A stretch of DNA of 64,000 bases from JAZDPK01 sp043797615 (GTDB taxonomy: Bacteria; Patescibacteriota; Patescibacteriia; UBA11705; JABHMO01). Under the pieces are notes generated by a model, which was not told the DNA's origin, made no database searches, and saw only the letters and a program-made list of their open reading frames with translations. Shown here one piece after another: positions 39,024 through 46,554 of this stretch. The position numbers were made by a program, and so were the translations under genes. How positions within the stretch are numbered: position 1 is the stretch's first letter; every line of letters starts with the position of its first letter. The stretch is taken from contig JAZDPK010000035.1 of the NCBI GenBank assembly GCA_043797615.1, positions 1 through 64,000 of the forward strand, read 5' to 3'.

Positions 39024-39055
39024 AGGGAAGTTGCGCAACGCGGCTTCTCTTTTTT
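39024..39055 (+). terminator. Intrinsic terminator
   Basis: GAAG-TT-GCG pairs with CGC-GG-CTTC, then CTCTTTTTTATTTT. Confidence 0.75.
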
Positions 39056-39192
39056 ATTTTGAAAAAAAGTGAGACGGGTGGGACAGGTGAGTAAGGAGAG
39101 ACAAGTGTGAATACGAATATGCGCGAATAATCACGCTGTAAATGCTTTCATGCCGAAGCTTTTAGTGAAGACGGGGAGCTGAGAGATAGTTC

Positions 39193-39221
39193 TTGCATAT
39201 TTAGATAATCCGTGCTATTAT
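39193..39221 (+). promoter_or_regulatory. Promoter of rpsB-tsf
   Basis: TTGCAT (39193-39198), 17 bp, TATTAT (39216-39221). The stretch 39056-39192 before it shows nothing further. Confidence 0.75.
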
Positions 39222-39227
39222 TCTGTT

Positions 39228-39360
39228 ATTCGCAAATTTTCTTAATTCAATCAAATAAATCACATACTCTTCCCGGCTATTTTTAGCCAAAATTAATCGC
39301 GCCTGCTTGTTTATTCAAATGAGCCGCGTTAATCGGAAGAGTAGCGGATTCTTTTTTTTC
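39228..39360 (+). promoter_or_regulatory. Structured leader RNA of rpsB (three-way junction plus T-run)
   Basis: TACTCTTCC (39265-39273) pairs perfectly with GGAAGAGTA (39335-39343), enclosing two arms: GGCTA-TTTT-TAGCC (39275-39288) and ATTAATCGCG/CGCGTTAAT (39292-39301/39325-39333). A run of eight T follows at 39352-39359. This looks like an attenuator before rpsB, perhaps bound by protein S2; the binding is inference. Confidence 0.7.
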
Positions 39361-39407
39361 GCAAATCGTTTAATTCGCGTTAAAAAAGAATAAAAAGGAC
39401 ACAATTT

Positions 39408-40124
39408 ATGTTTACAATCCCATCATTGGAAGAGATGATGAAAGCAGGCGTTCACTTCGGCCATCAGCGCTCAAAGTGGCACCCGAAAATGAAGCCGTAC
39501 ATTTTCACCGAAAAAAACGGCGTGCAGATAATTAATTTGGAAGAAACTCAAAAGCAGCTGGGGAAGGCTTTGGAGTTTATCGCGAAAACTGTGGAGCAAG
39601 GCGGCACAGTTCTTTTTTTAGGCACGAAAATCCAAGCCAAGAAAATCGTCAAAGAAGCGGCCGAATCGTGCAAGTCGCCGTACATCATTTCGCGGTGGCT
39701 CGGCGGCACGCTGACCAATGCTTCGTCCATTCTCGGCCTGGTGAAGAAATTCCGCAAGCTGCGCTCGGACAAAGCGTCCGGCGCCCTGGAAAAATACACG
39801 AAGAAAGAACAATTGCTTATGAACCAGGAAATTATCAGATTGGAAGGCCTGGTCGGCGGCATTGCCGAGCTCGATAAAATTCCGGACGTTTTGTTCATCG
39901 TCGACATCCGCGAGGAAAAAACCGCGGTCAAAGAGGCGATCCGCAAGAATATGCCGGTGGTCGCGATTTGCGATACGAACACCAATCCGGAGCAAGTCGC
40001 TTATCCGATTCCGGCGAATGACGACGCGATCAAGTCGATCGCACTGCTCGTGGGCACGGTGGCGCAGACGATCTCGGACGTGAAGAGCAAGAAAAACGAA
40101 GCGCCGAAAACAGAAAAAAAATAG
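39408..40124 (+). CDS. rpsB: 30S ribosomal protein S2
   Basis: 238 residues. MKAGVHFGHQRSKWHPKMKPYIF, LFLGTKIQAKKIV, RWLGGTLTN and VVAICDTNTNPEQVAYPIPANDDA are S2 signatures. Slightly short, normal for S2. Followed by tsf as in most bacteria. Own promoter and structured leader at 39193-39360. Confidence 0.98.
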   Translation: MFTIPSLEEMMKAGVHFGHQRSKWHPKMKPYIFTEKNGVQIINLEETQKQLGKALEFIAKTVEQGGTVLFLGTKIQAKKIVKEAAESCKSPYIISRWLGGTLTNASSILGLVKKFRKLRSDKASGALEKYTKKEQLLMNQEIIRLEGLVGGIAELDKIPDVLFIVDIREEKTAVKEAIRKNMPVVAICDTNTNPEQVAYPIPANDDAIKSIALLVGTVAQTISDVKSKKNEAPKTEKK

Positions 40125-40138
40125 AAAAATTTTATTCC

Positions 40139-40182
40139 CGCTCGCCGTGTACCATACGGTACATGGCTCGCAAGCTCGCATT
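40139..40182. repeat. Hairpin between rpsB and tsf
   Basis: TGTACC-ATAC-GGTACA core within CGCTCGCC...GGCTCGCAAGCTCG sequence. No T-run. Confidence 0.55.
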
Positions 40183-40285
40183 TATTAATTTATTCTCATT
40201 AAGATAATCTTTGATAGAATAAATCAATAAACGCGACTTATAAAAATTTTTGCTCCAGAAAATAATAAATTTTTCCCTTACTCAT

Positions 40286-40873
40286 ATGCACAATCCAAAA
40301 GCGATCCTTAAGTTAAGAAATTTAACCGGCGCAGGCCTGGTCGACTGCCAAAAGGCGCTTGACGAAGCCGGCGGCGATTTGACAAAAGCTCAGGAAATTC
40401 TGCGCAAGAAGGGCGAAGCCAAAGCCGCGAAAAAAATTCAGGAGCGACAGGCCAAGGAAGGCATTGTCTATTCCTACATCCATTCGAACAATAAAGTCGG
40501 CGTATTGCTCGAATTGTTCTGTGAAACCGATTTTGTCGCCCGGACCGATGATTTTAAAAATCTGGCGCGCGATATCGCCATGCAGATCGCGGCCATGTCG
40601 CCGGAATATTTGAATTCCGATCAAATCCCGGACGAAGTGATTGAAAAGGAAAAAGAAATTTACCGCGAACAATTGAAAACCGAAGGCAAGCCGGAAGCGA
40701 TGATTGAAAAAATAATGACCGGCAAGCTGCAGAAATTTTACGAGGAAGTTTGCCTATTGAATCAGCCTTTCATCAAAGACGAAAAAATCAAAATCGAAGA
40801 TTTGATCAAGCAAGCGATCGCCAAGATCGGCGAGAAAATCGAGATCGGAAAATTCGTTAGATTCCAAATTTAA
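40286..40873 (+). CDS. tsf: Elongation factor Ts
   Basis: 195 residues, a short EF-Ts. N-terminal UBA-like domain (ILKLRNLTGAGLVDCQKAL), then the conserved CETDFVARTDDF loop that opens EF-Tu, one core subdomain and the C-terminal module LLNQPFIKDEK. ATG 40286 is chosen; the 40250 frame adds residues not found in the family. Partner: EF-Tu (not in window). Confidence 0.97.
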   Translation: MHNPKAILKLRNLTGAGLVDCQKALDEAGGDLTKAQEILRKKGEAKAAKKIQERQAKEGIVYSYIHSNNKVGVLLELFCETDFVARTDDFKNLARDIAMQIAAMSPEYLNSDQIPDEVIEKEKEIYREQLKTEGKPEAMIEKIMTGKLQKFYEEVCLLNQPFIKDEKIKIEDLIKQAIAKIGEKIEIGKFVRFQI

Positions 40874-40929
40874 GTTTTTCCGTTTTTTCTTTTTTCCATT
40901 TACCATTTACTATTTTACCATTTCAATAT

Positions 40930-41724
40930 ATGCGCGTTGCTGAAGTGCAATTCACGCCTTGGGACAAAATTTACGATTTCGATCCGAACGGTTTTGACGT
41001 TGCGACCGGCGATTACGTGATCGTTGAAACGAAAATCGGCGTTGAGATGGGGCGGGTGGCCGGATTTACCGAGCTTTCCGAAAGCGATCTGAAAGCCCTG
41101 CCCGAGCCCTTGAAGCCGATCGCGCGCAAAGCGTCTCAGGACGATCTGGACATTGTTTTGAAGCAGAATCAGAAAAAAACGCAGGCGTTCAGCGAATGCC
41201 GCCGACTGATCAAGAAAACCAACTTGCCGATCAAGCTGGTGGACGCCCATTTCTCGTTCGACGACACGCGCATCACTTTCGCGTTCATCGCCGACGGCCG
41301 GGTCGATTTCCGCGAGCTTTTGAAGGAATTGAATCGCCATTTCAAGAAAAACATCCGCCTGCAGCAGCTCGGCATCCGCGACGAAATAAAAATGAGCGGC
41401 GACACCGGCTATTGCGGCCGGAATTTGTGCTGCCAGTCTTTTTACAAGGAGCTCGGCAACGTGACGTCCGATCTAGCGGAGATGCAGCAGGTAGCGCACC
41501 GCGGACCGGATCGGCTGTCCGGCGTTTGCGGACGGTTGAAATGCTGCCTGACTTTTGAAAAAGACCTGTACAACGAGCTCGCGGCGAAGATGCCGGCAGT
41601 CGGCTCGAAAATAAAAACCACGCACGGCAAGGGCGAAGTGATCGGCTGGCATGTTTTGAAGCAGACGGTGGACGTGCTTCTCGAGGACAAAGAAACGATT
41701 CTGGAGGTTCCTATTGAGAAATAG
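40930..41724 (+). CDS. ricT: PSP1/RicT (YaaT) family protein
   Basis: 264 residues. VAEVQFTPWDKIYDFDPNG, GDYVIVETKIGVEMGRV, then YCGRNLCCQSF and GVCGRLKCCLTFE: the Cys clusters that in B. subtilis RicT help hold 4Fe-4S clusters in the RicAFT complex affecting RNase Y and phosphorelay. RicA and RicF are not seen here. It lies alone between tsf and pheS. Confidence 0.9.
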   Translation: MRVAEVQFTPWDKIYDFDPNGFDVATGDYVIVETKIGVEMGRVAGFTELSESDLKALPEPLKPIARKASQDDLDIVLKQNQKKTQAFSECRRLIKKTNLPIKLVDAHFSFDDTRITFAFIADGRVDFRELLKELNRHFKKNIRLQQLGIRDEIKMSGDTGYCGRNLCCQSFYKELGNVTSDLAEMQQVAHRGPDRLSGVCGRLKCCLTFEKDLYNELAAKMPAVGSKIKTTHGKGEVIGWHVLKQTVDVLLEDKETILEVPIEK

Positions 41725-41761
41725 GGGCTTTTTTTGTTTTTATGTTATAATATTAAAAGAA

Positions 41762-41862
41762 TACGGATATCACGGATTACAACGGATTCGGCGGATTCTT
41801 TAGGTTATAATTCTTATGGAATCCGTTCTTATCCGTTTCTTAATCCGTTTTTATCCGTTCTT
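41762..41862. repeat. ATCCGTT inverted repeat before pheS
   Basis: ATACGGATATCACGGATT and AACGGATTCGGCGGATTC on the left face GAATCCGTTCTTATCCG and repeats of ATCCGTTCTTAT on the right. Sister copy near 29948-30000. Confidence 0.7.
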
Positions 41863-41864
41863 AT

Positions 41865-42902
41865 ATGAAAAAAGAACTCCAACAATTGAAAAATCAAGCC
41901 GAAGAATTGATCGAAAAAGCGGCCAGCCTGCTGGCTTTGGAAAAAGTCGAGCTTAAATATTTCAGCCGTCAGGGCGGCGAATTGAATAATATTTTAAAAT
42001 CGCTGAAAAACTTGTCTGTAAACGAAAAGAAAGACATCGGCCAATTCGCCAATGAGATCAAATCAAGCCTGGCTGATATGATTGAAATCCGCAAAAAAGA
42101 TTTAAATAAAAAAGAAATCGCCAGCCGAATCAGCAATGAAAAAATAGACACCAGCCAGCCGGGAATCAAGCCGGAAATGGGATCGCTGCACCCCTTGACT
42201 ATCGTGCAGCAGGAATTGGAAGATATTTTCGCTTCGCTCGGTTTTCGGATTTTGCACGGGCCGGAGCTTGAGTCCGATTATTACAATTTCACCGCTTTGA
42301 ATATTCCGGACACGCATCCGGTAAGGGACAATAGGGATACGTTTTACGTTAAAATGAAAGCGGGCGAGGAAAAATTGCTGCTCCGGACGGAAACTTCCGC
42401 CGTGCAGATCCGCGCGATGCAGAAATACGGCGCGCCTTTGAAAGTCGTGGCGCCGGGCCGGGTTTTCCGGAATGAAGCGCTGGACGCGTCGCATGAGCAC
42501 ACTTTTTACCAAATGGAAGGATTAATGATTGATAAAAACATTTCGATCGTGAATTTGATCGCGGTCATGAAGACATTGCTCAAAGGAATTTTCAAAAAAG
42601 ACATGAAGATCAGGCTGCGGCCCGGATATTTCCCGTTCGTCGAGCCGGGATTCGAGCTTGACATCCAATGTTCGATCTGCGAAGGCAAAGGCTGCAGCGT
42701 GTGCAAGCAGAGCGGCTGGCTGGAGCTTATGCCGTGCGGTATGGTGCACCCGAACGTCCTGCGCGCCGGCAACATCGATCCGGAAAAATATTCCGGCTTC
42801 GCCTTCGGCCTCGGCCTTACGCGCCTGGTGATGATGCGATACGGCGTTGACGATATCAGATTGTTCAATAGCGGCGATTTGCGCTTTTTGAAGCAGTTTT
42901 GA
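41865..42902 (+). CDS. pheS: Phenylalanine-tRNA ligase alpha subunit
   Basis: 345 residues. N-terminal coiled coil (1-85), then the class II catalytic domain: HPLTIVQQELEDIFASLGF (motif 1), RVFRNEALDASHEHTFYQME (motif 2), a Cys-rich turn CSICEGKGCSVCKQSGW found in many bacterial PheS, and GFAFGLGLTRLVMMRYGVDD (motif 3). Charges tRNA-Phe with pheT. Unusually, an unrelated gene (42945) separates it from pheT. Confidence 0.98.
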   Translation: MKKELQQLKNQAEELIEKAASLLALEKVELKYFSRQGGELNNILKSLKNLSVNEKKDIGQFANEIKSSLADMIEIRKKDLNKKEIASRISNEKIDTSQPGIKPEMGSLHPLTIVQQELEDIFASLGFRILHGPELESDYYNFTALNIPDTHPVRDNRDTFYVKMKAGEEKLLLRTETSAVQIRAMQKYGAPLKVVAPGRVFRNEALDASHEHTFYQMEGLMIDKNISIVNLIAVMKTLLKGIFKKDMKIRLRPGYFPFVEPGFELDIQCSICEGKGCSVCKQSGWLELMPCGMVHPNVLRAGNIDPEKYSGFAFGLGLTRLVMMRYGVDDIRLFNSGDLRFLKQF

Positions 42903-42915
42903 TTTTGATGAAACG

Positions 42916-42935
42916 ATAGGTCTTATACGACCTAT
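42916..42935. repeat. ATAGGTC palindrome at the pheS/four-helix junction
   Basis: ATAGGTC-TTATAC-GACCTAT, followed by TATACGACATATATGACATA, relatives of the palindrome inside the next gene. Confidence 0.75.
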
Positions 42936-42944
42936 ACGACATAT

Positions 42945-43523
42945 ATGACATATAATAACAATCAAAATCAAAACTGCTCTATCCCTGAGATAATTTCGCC
43001 GCATGGTGGATACCGCAAGTTATTGTCCTATCAGAACGCTGTGATCGTGTACGACTTAACCGTTGTATTCTGCGATCAGAATGTAGACCGTTTCAGCCGA
43101 ACTAAAGATCAAATGGTGCAGGCGGCTCGGAGCGGCAAGCAGAACATTGTCGAGGGGAGCATGGCGTCTGGCACTTCAAAAAAAACAGAATTAAAACTGA
43201 TTGGCGTTGCCAGGGCAAGTCTTGAAGAATTACTTCAAGATTATGAAGATTTTTTGCGGCAACGAGGGCTGAAAATCTGGGGAAAAGATGATGAGCGGGC
43301 GAGAAAAATAAGGAATATGTCTTATATGACTAATAGGTCATATAAGACATATAATGCATACCTTTCCTCGCCCGAAGTTGCCGCTAATGTAATGATCTGC
43401 CTGATTCACCAAACGAATTATTTATTGGACAGGCAGATGGCGGCGTTAGCAAGGGACTTTACGGAAAACGGAGGATTGACTGAAAGATTATATAACGCAA
43501 GACGAAATAATTTAAAATACTAA
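42945..43523 (+). CDS. Four-helix-bundle protein (23S rRNA IVP/S23-like) between pheS and pheT
   Basis: 192 residues. Core of the family: YQNAVIVYDLTVVFCDQNVD, TKDQMVQAARSGKQNIVEGS, LGVARASLEELLQDYEDFL-like text (here IGVARASLEELLQDYEDFL) and a suffix segment to the end. Such proteins were first known from intervening sequences in 23S rRNA genes and travel as cargo. Residues about 125-138 (SYMTNRSYKTY) are encoded by a 15-bp perfect inverted repeat (43316-43351). Start within repeat sequence and no ribosome site. Function unknown. Confidence 0.85.
   Translation: MTYNNNQNQNCSIPEIISPHGGYRKLLSYQNAVIVYDLTVVFCDQNVDRFSRTKDQMVQAARSGKQNIVEGSMASGTSKKTELKLIGVARASLEELLQDYEDFLRQRGLKIWGKDDERARKIRNMSYMTNRSYKTYNAYLSSPEVAANVMICLIHQTNYLLDRQMAALARDFTENGGLTERLYNARRNNLKY
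43316..43351. repeat. TATGTCTTATATGAC inverted repeat in the four-helix gene
   Basis: TATGTCTTATATGAC (43316-43330), loop TAATAG, GTCATATAAGACATA (43337-43351). Twelve codons, in frame. Confidence 0.9.
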
Positions 43524-43526
43524 AAT

Positions 43527-45962
43527 ATGTACATCTCGCTAAATTGGCTTAAACAATATATCGACCTGCCGGAAAAAATTACGCCCGAAGCGCTGGCATT
43601 GAAATTGACCATGTCTACCGTGGAAGTGGAAGGATTGGAAGCGCTTGGCAAAAATTTGGATAAAATCGTGATTGGACGCGTTTTGAAAGTGGAAAAACAT
43701 CCGAACGCGGATAAATTGATTTTGGCGAAAGTTGATATCGGTTCGAAGGAATTGAGCGTGGTTTGCGGCGGCAGCAACGTGAAAGAAAAGATGCTGGTCG
43801 CGCTGGCGCCGGAAGGCGCGAAAGTAGCCTGGCACGGCGAAGGCGAACTCGTTGAAATCAAAAAAGCGAAAGTGCGCGACCTGGAAAGCGAAGGCATGAT
43901 TTGCGCGAGCGTGGAAATCGGTCTTGGCGGAACAATGCCGCACGCGGATGGCGAAATTTTGGATTTATCGCATTTAAACGCGCAAGCCGGCACGCCGTTG
44001 GCCGAAGCGCTGAATTTAAACGACATTGTTTTTGAAATCGACAATAAATCCCTGACCAATCGGCCGGATTTGTGGGGGCATTACGGCCTGGCGCGGGAAG
44101 TTGCCGGGCTTTACGATTTACCGCTGAAAAAATACGCAACGAAGAAAATTAAAAGTGCGAATAAAATAAATTTAAAAGTCAAAGTTCAAGATGCGAAAGC
44201 TTGTCCGCGGTATTTGGCCGTGGCTTTATCCGGCATTAAAGTCGGAGAGTCGCCGGCCTGGCTGAAGCAGCGCGTGCAAGCGATCGGACAGAAGCCGATC
44301 AACAACATCGTCGACATCACGAATTACATCATGTTCGACATCGGCCAGCCGCTGCACGCGTTTGACGCCGATAAAATTAATAATCATGAAATTATAATTC
44401 GCAAAGCGTTGGACAAGGAAAAAATAACGACTTTGGACGGAACCGTTAAAAGTTTAACCGCAGACGATTTGGTTATCGCGGACAATGAAAAAGCCGTTGC
44501 CTTGGCCGGCGTGATGGGCGGAGCGAACTCGGAAATTTCCGCCAAAACCGAAACGATCATCATCGAATCCGCGAATTTCGAGCCGGTCGCCATCCGCCGC
44601 ACCGCCAATCGATTGTCTTCGCGCACCGAAGCGTCGATCCGTTTTGAAAAAAGCCTTGATCCGAATTATGCCGGGCAGGCGATATTGAAAGCGGTTGAAT
44701 TGATAAAATCGGTTTGTCCGTCGGCAACGGTGGCGAGCGATCTGATCGACGAATCTAATTTTAAATTAAATCAAGCGTTGATCAATATTTCCTGGCAACT
44801 CATCGACGAGCGCATTGGATTTAAAATCGAACATGAGCGCGTTGAAAAAATATTGAACAGCCTGGGATTTAAATTGAAGAAAAATAAAACCGGCTTGCAG
44901 ATCATCGCGCCGACTTGGCGCGCGACCAAGGACATCGCCATTGCCGAGGACATTATCGAAGAAATCACGCGCATTTACGGCTACGACAATTTGGCGCCGG
45001 CCATGCCGAGCAGCCAGAATGAGTATGTTGAACAGGAAAAACTGTTCGGTTTGACGCGGCAGACGCGGAATATTTTAGCGTACGCGGTCGGCGCGAACGA
45101 GATTTACAATTATTCGTTCATTGGTAAAGATTTTTTGGAAAAAATCGAGCATCCGATAAACCACATCGAGATCGCCAATCCGTTCGCGGACAGTCAAACG
45201 CTGATGCGCGCGAGTTTAATTCCGGGTTTATTGAAAAACGCGGCAGACAATCTGCGCTTTTTCGAAACGTTTAACATATTCGAAATCGGCAAAACATTTA
45301 TTAATGACAAGAAGGGCGAATTGGCTCGTCCGGATTCGGAATTCCGCTTGCCGACGCAGGACATTATGGCGGCCGGGCTTTTGATCGGCAAAAACAACGA
45401 AGACGCGTTTTTCCGTGCGAAAGGAACAGTGGAAACATTGTTTGAAAAATTGAACCTTGAATTTCAATATGAAAAATTAACCGAGCAAACCGCCTGGACT
45501 CATCCGGAGCAGAGCTTGGCCGTTTTAATCAACAATGAAATCGTCGGACATCTGGCGACTTTGCATCCGCAAGCGTCGTCTTCTTTGGGAATCAACGTGC
45601 CAATCGCGGTTTGGGAGTTAAATTTGAATAAAATCGAAGCATATTTCCCGGCGCCGAAAAAATACCGGCAATTGCCGAAATTTCCAGCGGTGAAACTCGA
45701 TCTTTCGATCGTTGTGAATGAAAGCGAACAATGGAAAGACATCCTGAATCTGGTGAAAGCGATCAAGCCCGATTTGATCAAGCGCGCGGAGTTGCTCGAT
45801 GTGTTCAAAAATGGTAAAATAAAAGCGGGAGACAAGAGCTTGACTTTCCGCATCACCTACCAGTCGGACGATCGGACGCTGGAAATGTCCGAGATCAACG
45901 TTTTGCAGAAAAAAATCATCGAACAGCTGGAGAAAGGGGTGGGAGCGAGGATAAGAAATTAA
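43527..45962 (+). CDS. pheT: Phenylalanine-tRNA ligase beta subunit
   Basis: 811 residues, full length. Order: EMAP-II-like tRNA-binding domain (GRVLKVEKHPNADKLILAKV, 40-150), B3/B4 editing domain (about 205-390), B5 domain (about 400-475), catalytic-like core and the C-terminal FDX-ACB anticodon domain (YRQLPKFPAVKLDLSIVVNE). Starts 3 bases after the four-helix gene. Confidence 0.98.
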   Translation: MYISLNWLKQYIDLPEKITPEALALKLTMSTVEVEGLEALGKNLDKIVIGRVLKVEKHPNADKLILAKVDIGSKELSVVCGGSNVKEKMLVALAPEGAKVAWHGEGELVEIKKAKVRDLESEGMICASVEIGLGGTMPHADGEILDLSHLNAQAGTPLAEALNLNDIVFEIDNKSLTNRPDLWGHYGLAREVAGLYDLPLKKYATKKIKSANKINLKVKVQDAKACPRYLAVALSGIKVGESPAWLKQRVQAIGQKPINNIVDITNYIMFDIGQPLHAFDADKINNHEIIIRKALDKEKITTLDGTVKSLTADDLVIADNEKAVALAGVMGGANSEISAKTETIIIESANFEPVAIRRTANRLSSRTEASIRFEKSLDPNYAGQAILKAVELIKSVCPSATVASDLIDESNFKLNQALINISWQLIDERIGFKIEHERVEKILNSLGFKLKKNKTGLQIIAPTWRATKDIAIAEDIIEEITRIYGYDNLAPAMPSSQNEYVEQEKLFGLTRQTRNILAYAVGANEIYNYSFIGKDFLEKIEHPINHIEIANPFADSQTLMRASLIPGLLKNAADNLRFFETFNIFEIGKTFINDKKGELARPDSEFRLPTQDIMAAGLLIGKNNEDAFFRAKGTVETLFEKLNLEFQYEKLTEQTAWTHPEQSLAVLINNEIVGHLATLHPQASSSLGINVPIAVWELNLNKIEAYFPAPKKYRQLPKFPAVKLDLSIVVNESEQWKDILNLVKAIKPDLIKRAELLDVFKNGKIKAGDKSLTFRITYQSDDRTLEMSEINVLQKKIIEQLEKGVGARIRN

Positions 45963-46024
45963 AAAAACAAGAAACCAATAAATTAAAAAATCAATAAAAT
46001 AAAAAATTAAAATTGCGGAAATTT

Positions 46025-46348
46025 ATGCTTCAAACCACTAATGACATTTTTTTTCTCGTGCTTTCGATTTGCGTCGGGGCGTTCACGGTTTTTCTGTGCT
46101 GGTGGCTTTTCTACATGATCCGCTTTTTCAAGCAGACGACCGACACTTTCAACGCGATCAAGGATAAAATCGAGCGCATCGCAAGCGTTTTCCATTTTCT
46201 GCGCAATAAATTGGTGTCAGAAGGAATGAATACGATTGTAAATTATATTAAAGAGAAAAAGCAAAACAACGAAACAGCAAAACATCAAAAAAACAATAAA
46301 ACAAAAAATCAAGAAAACAATGAATCTTCGAATGACGATAAAGAATAG
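46025..46348 (+). CDS. Small membrane protein with Asn/Lys-rich tail
   Basis: 107 residues: one N-terminal helix (IFFLVLSICVGAFTVFLCWW), an amphipathic helix (IRFFKQTTDTFNAIKDKIE) and a low-complexity Lys/Asn/Gln tail encoded by A-rich sequence. ATG 46025 chosen over TTG 46013. Follows pheT by 62 bases. Function unknown. Confidence 0.6.
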   Translation: MLQTTNDIFFLVLSICVGAFTVFLCWWLFYMIRFFKQTTDTFNAIKDKIERIASVFHFLRNKLVSEGMNTIVNYIKEKKQNNETAKHQKNNKTKNQENNESSNDDKE

Positions 46349-46485
46349 GAAAACAGATGTTAAGAGGGCTGAAGAAGATTGCGTTTAATGATTTAATTCG
46401 CGGCATTTGCATCGAAGTTTATTCGCATCAGCGGCGCTTCCAAAAATAAAAACAAAATTACAGATGGGCAAGATAATGTCAGATT

Positions 46486-46550
46486 GTCTTGAATATATAA
46501 TCAAGTCAATCTCGTTTATCCCGTTTATCTCATTGCCACATCTCGTAACC
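46486..46550. repeat. TCTCGTTTATCCCG repeat, copy 3
   Basis: TATAATCAAGTCAATCTCG then TTTATCCCGTTTATCTC: right half of the GGGATAAACG family, just before the ATPase gene at 46555. The left half is degenerate. Upstream (46398-46430) lies ATTCGCGGCATTTGCAT, also at 708-724. Confidence 0.6.
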
Positions 46551-46554
46551 CATT

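Noticed and set aside
43527..44139. Several long minus-strand frames inside pheT and other genes
   Set aside because: Shadow frames of strongly conserved proteins; no family features of their own.
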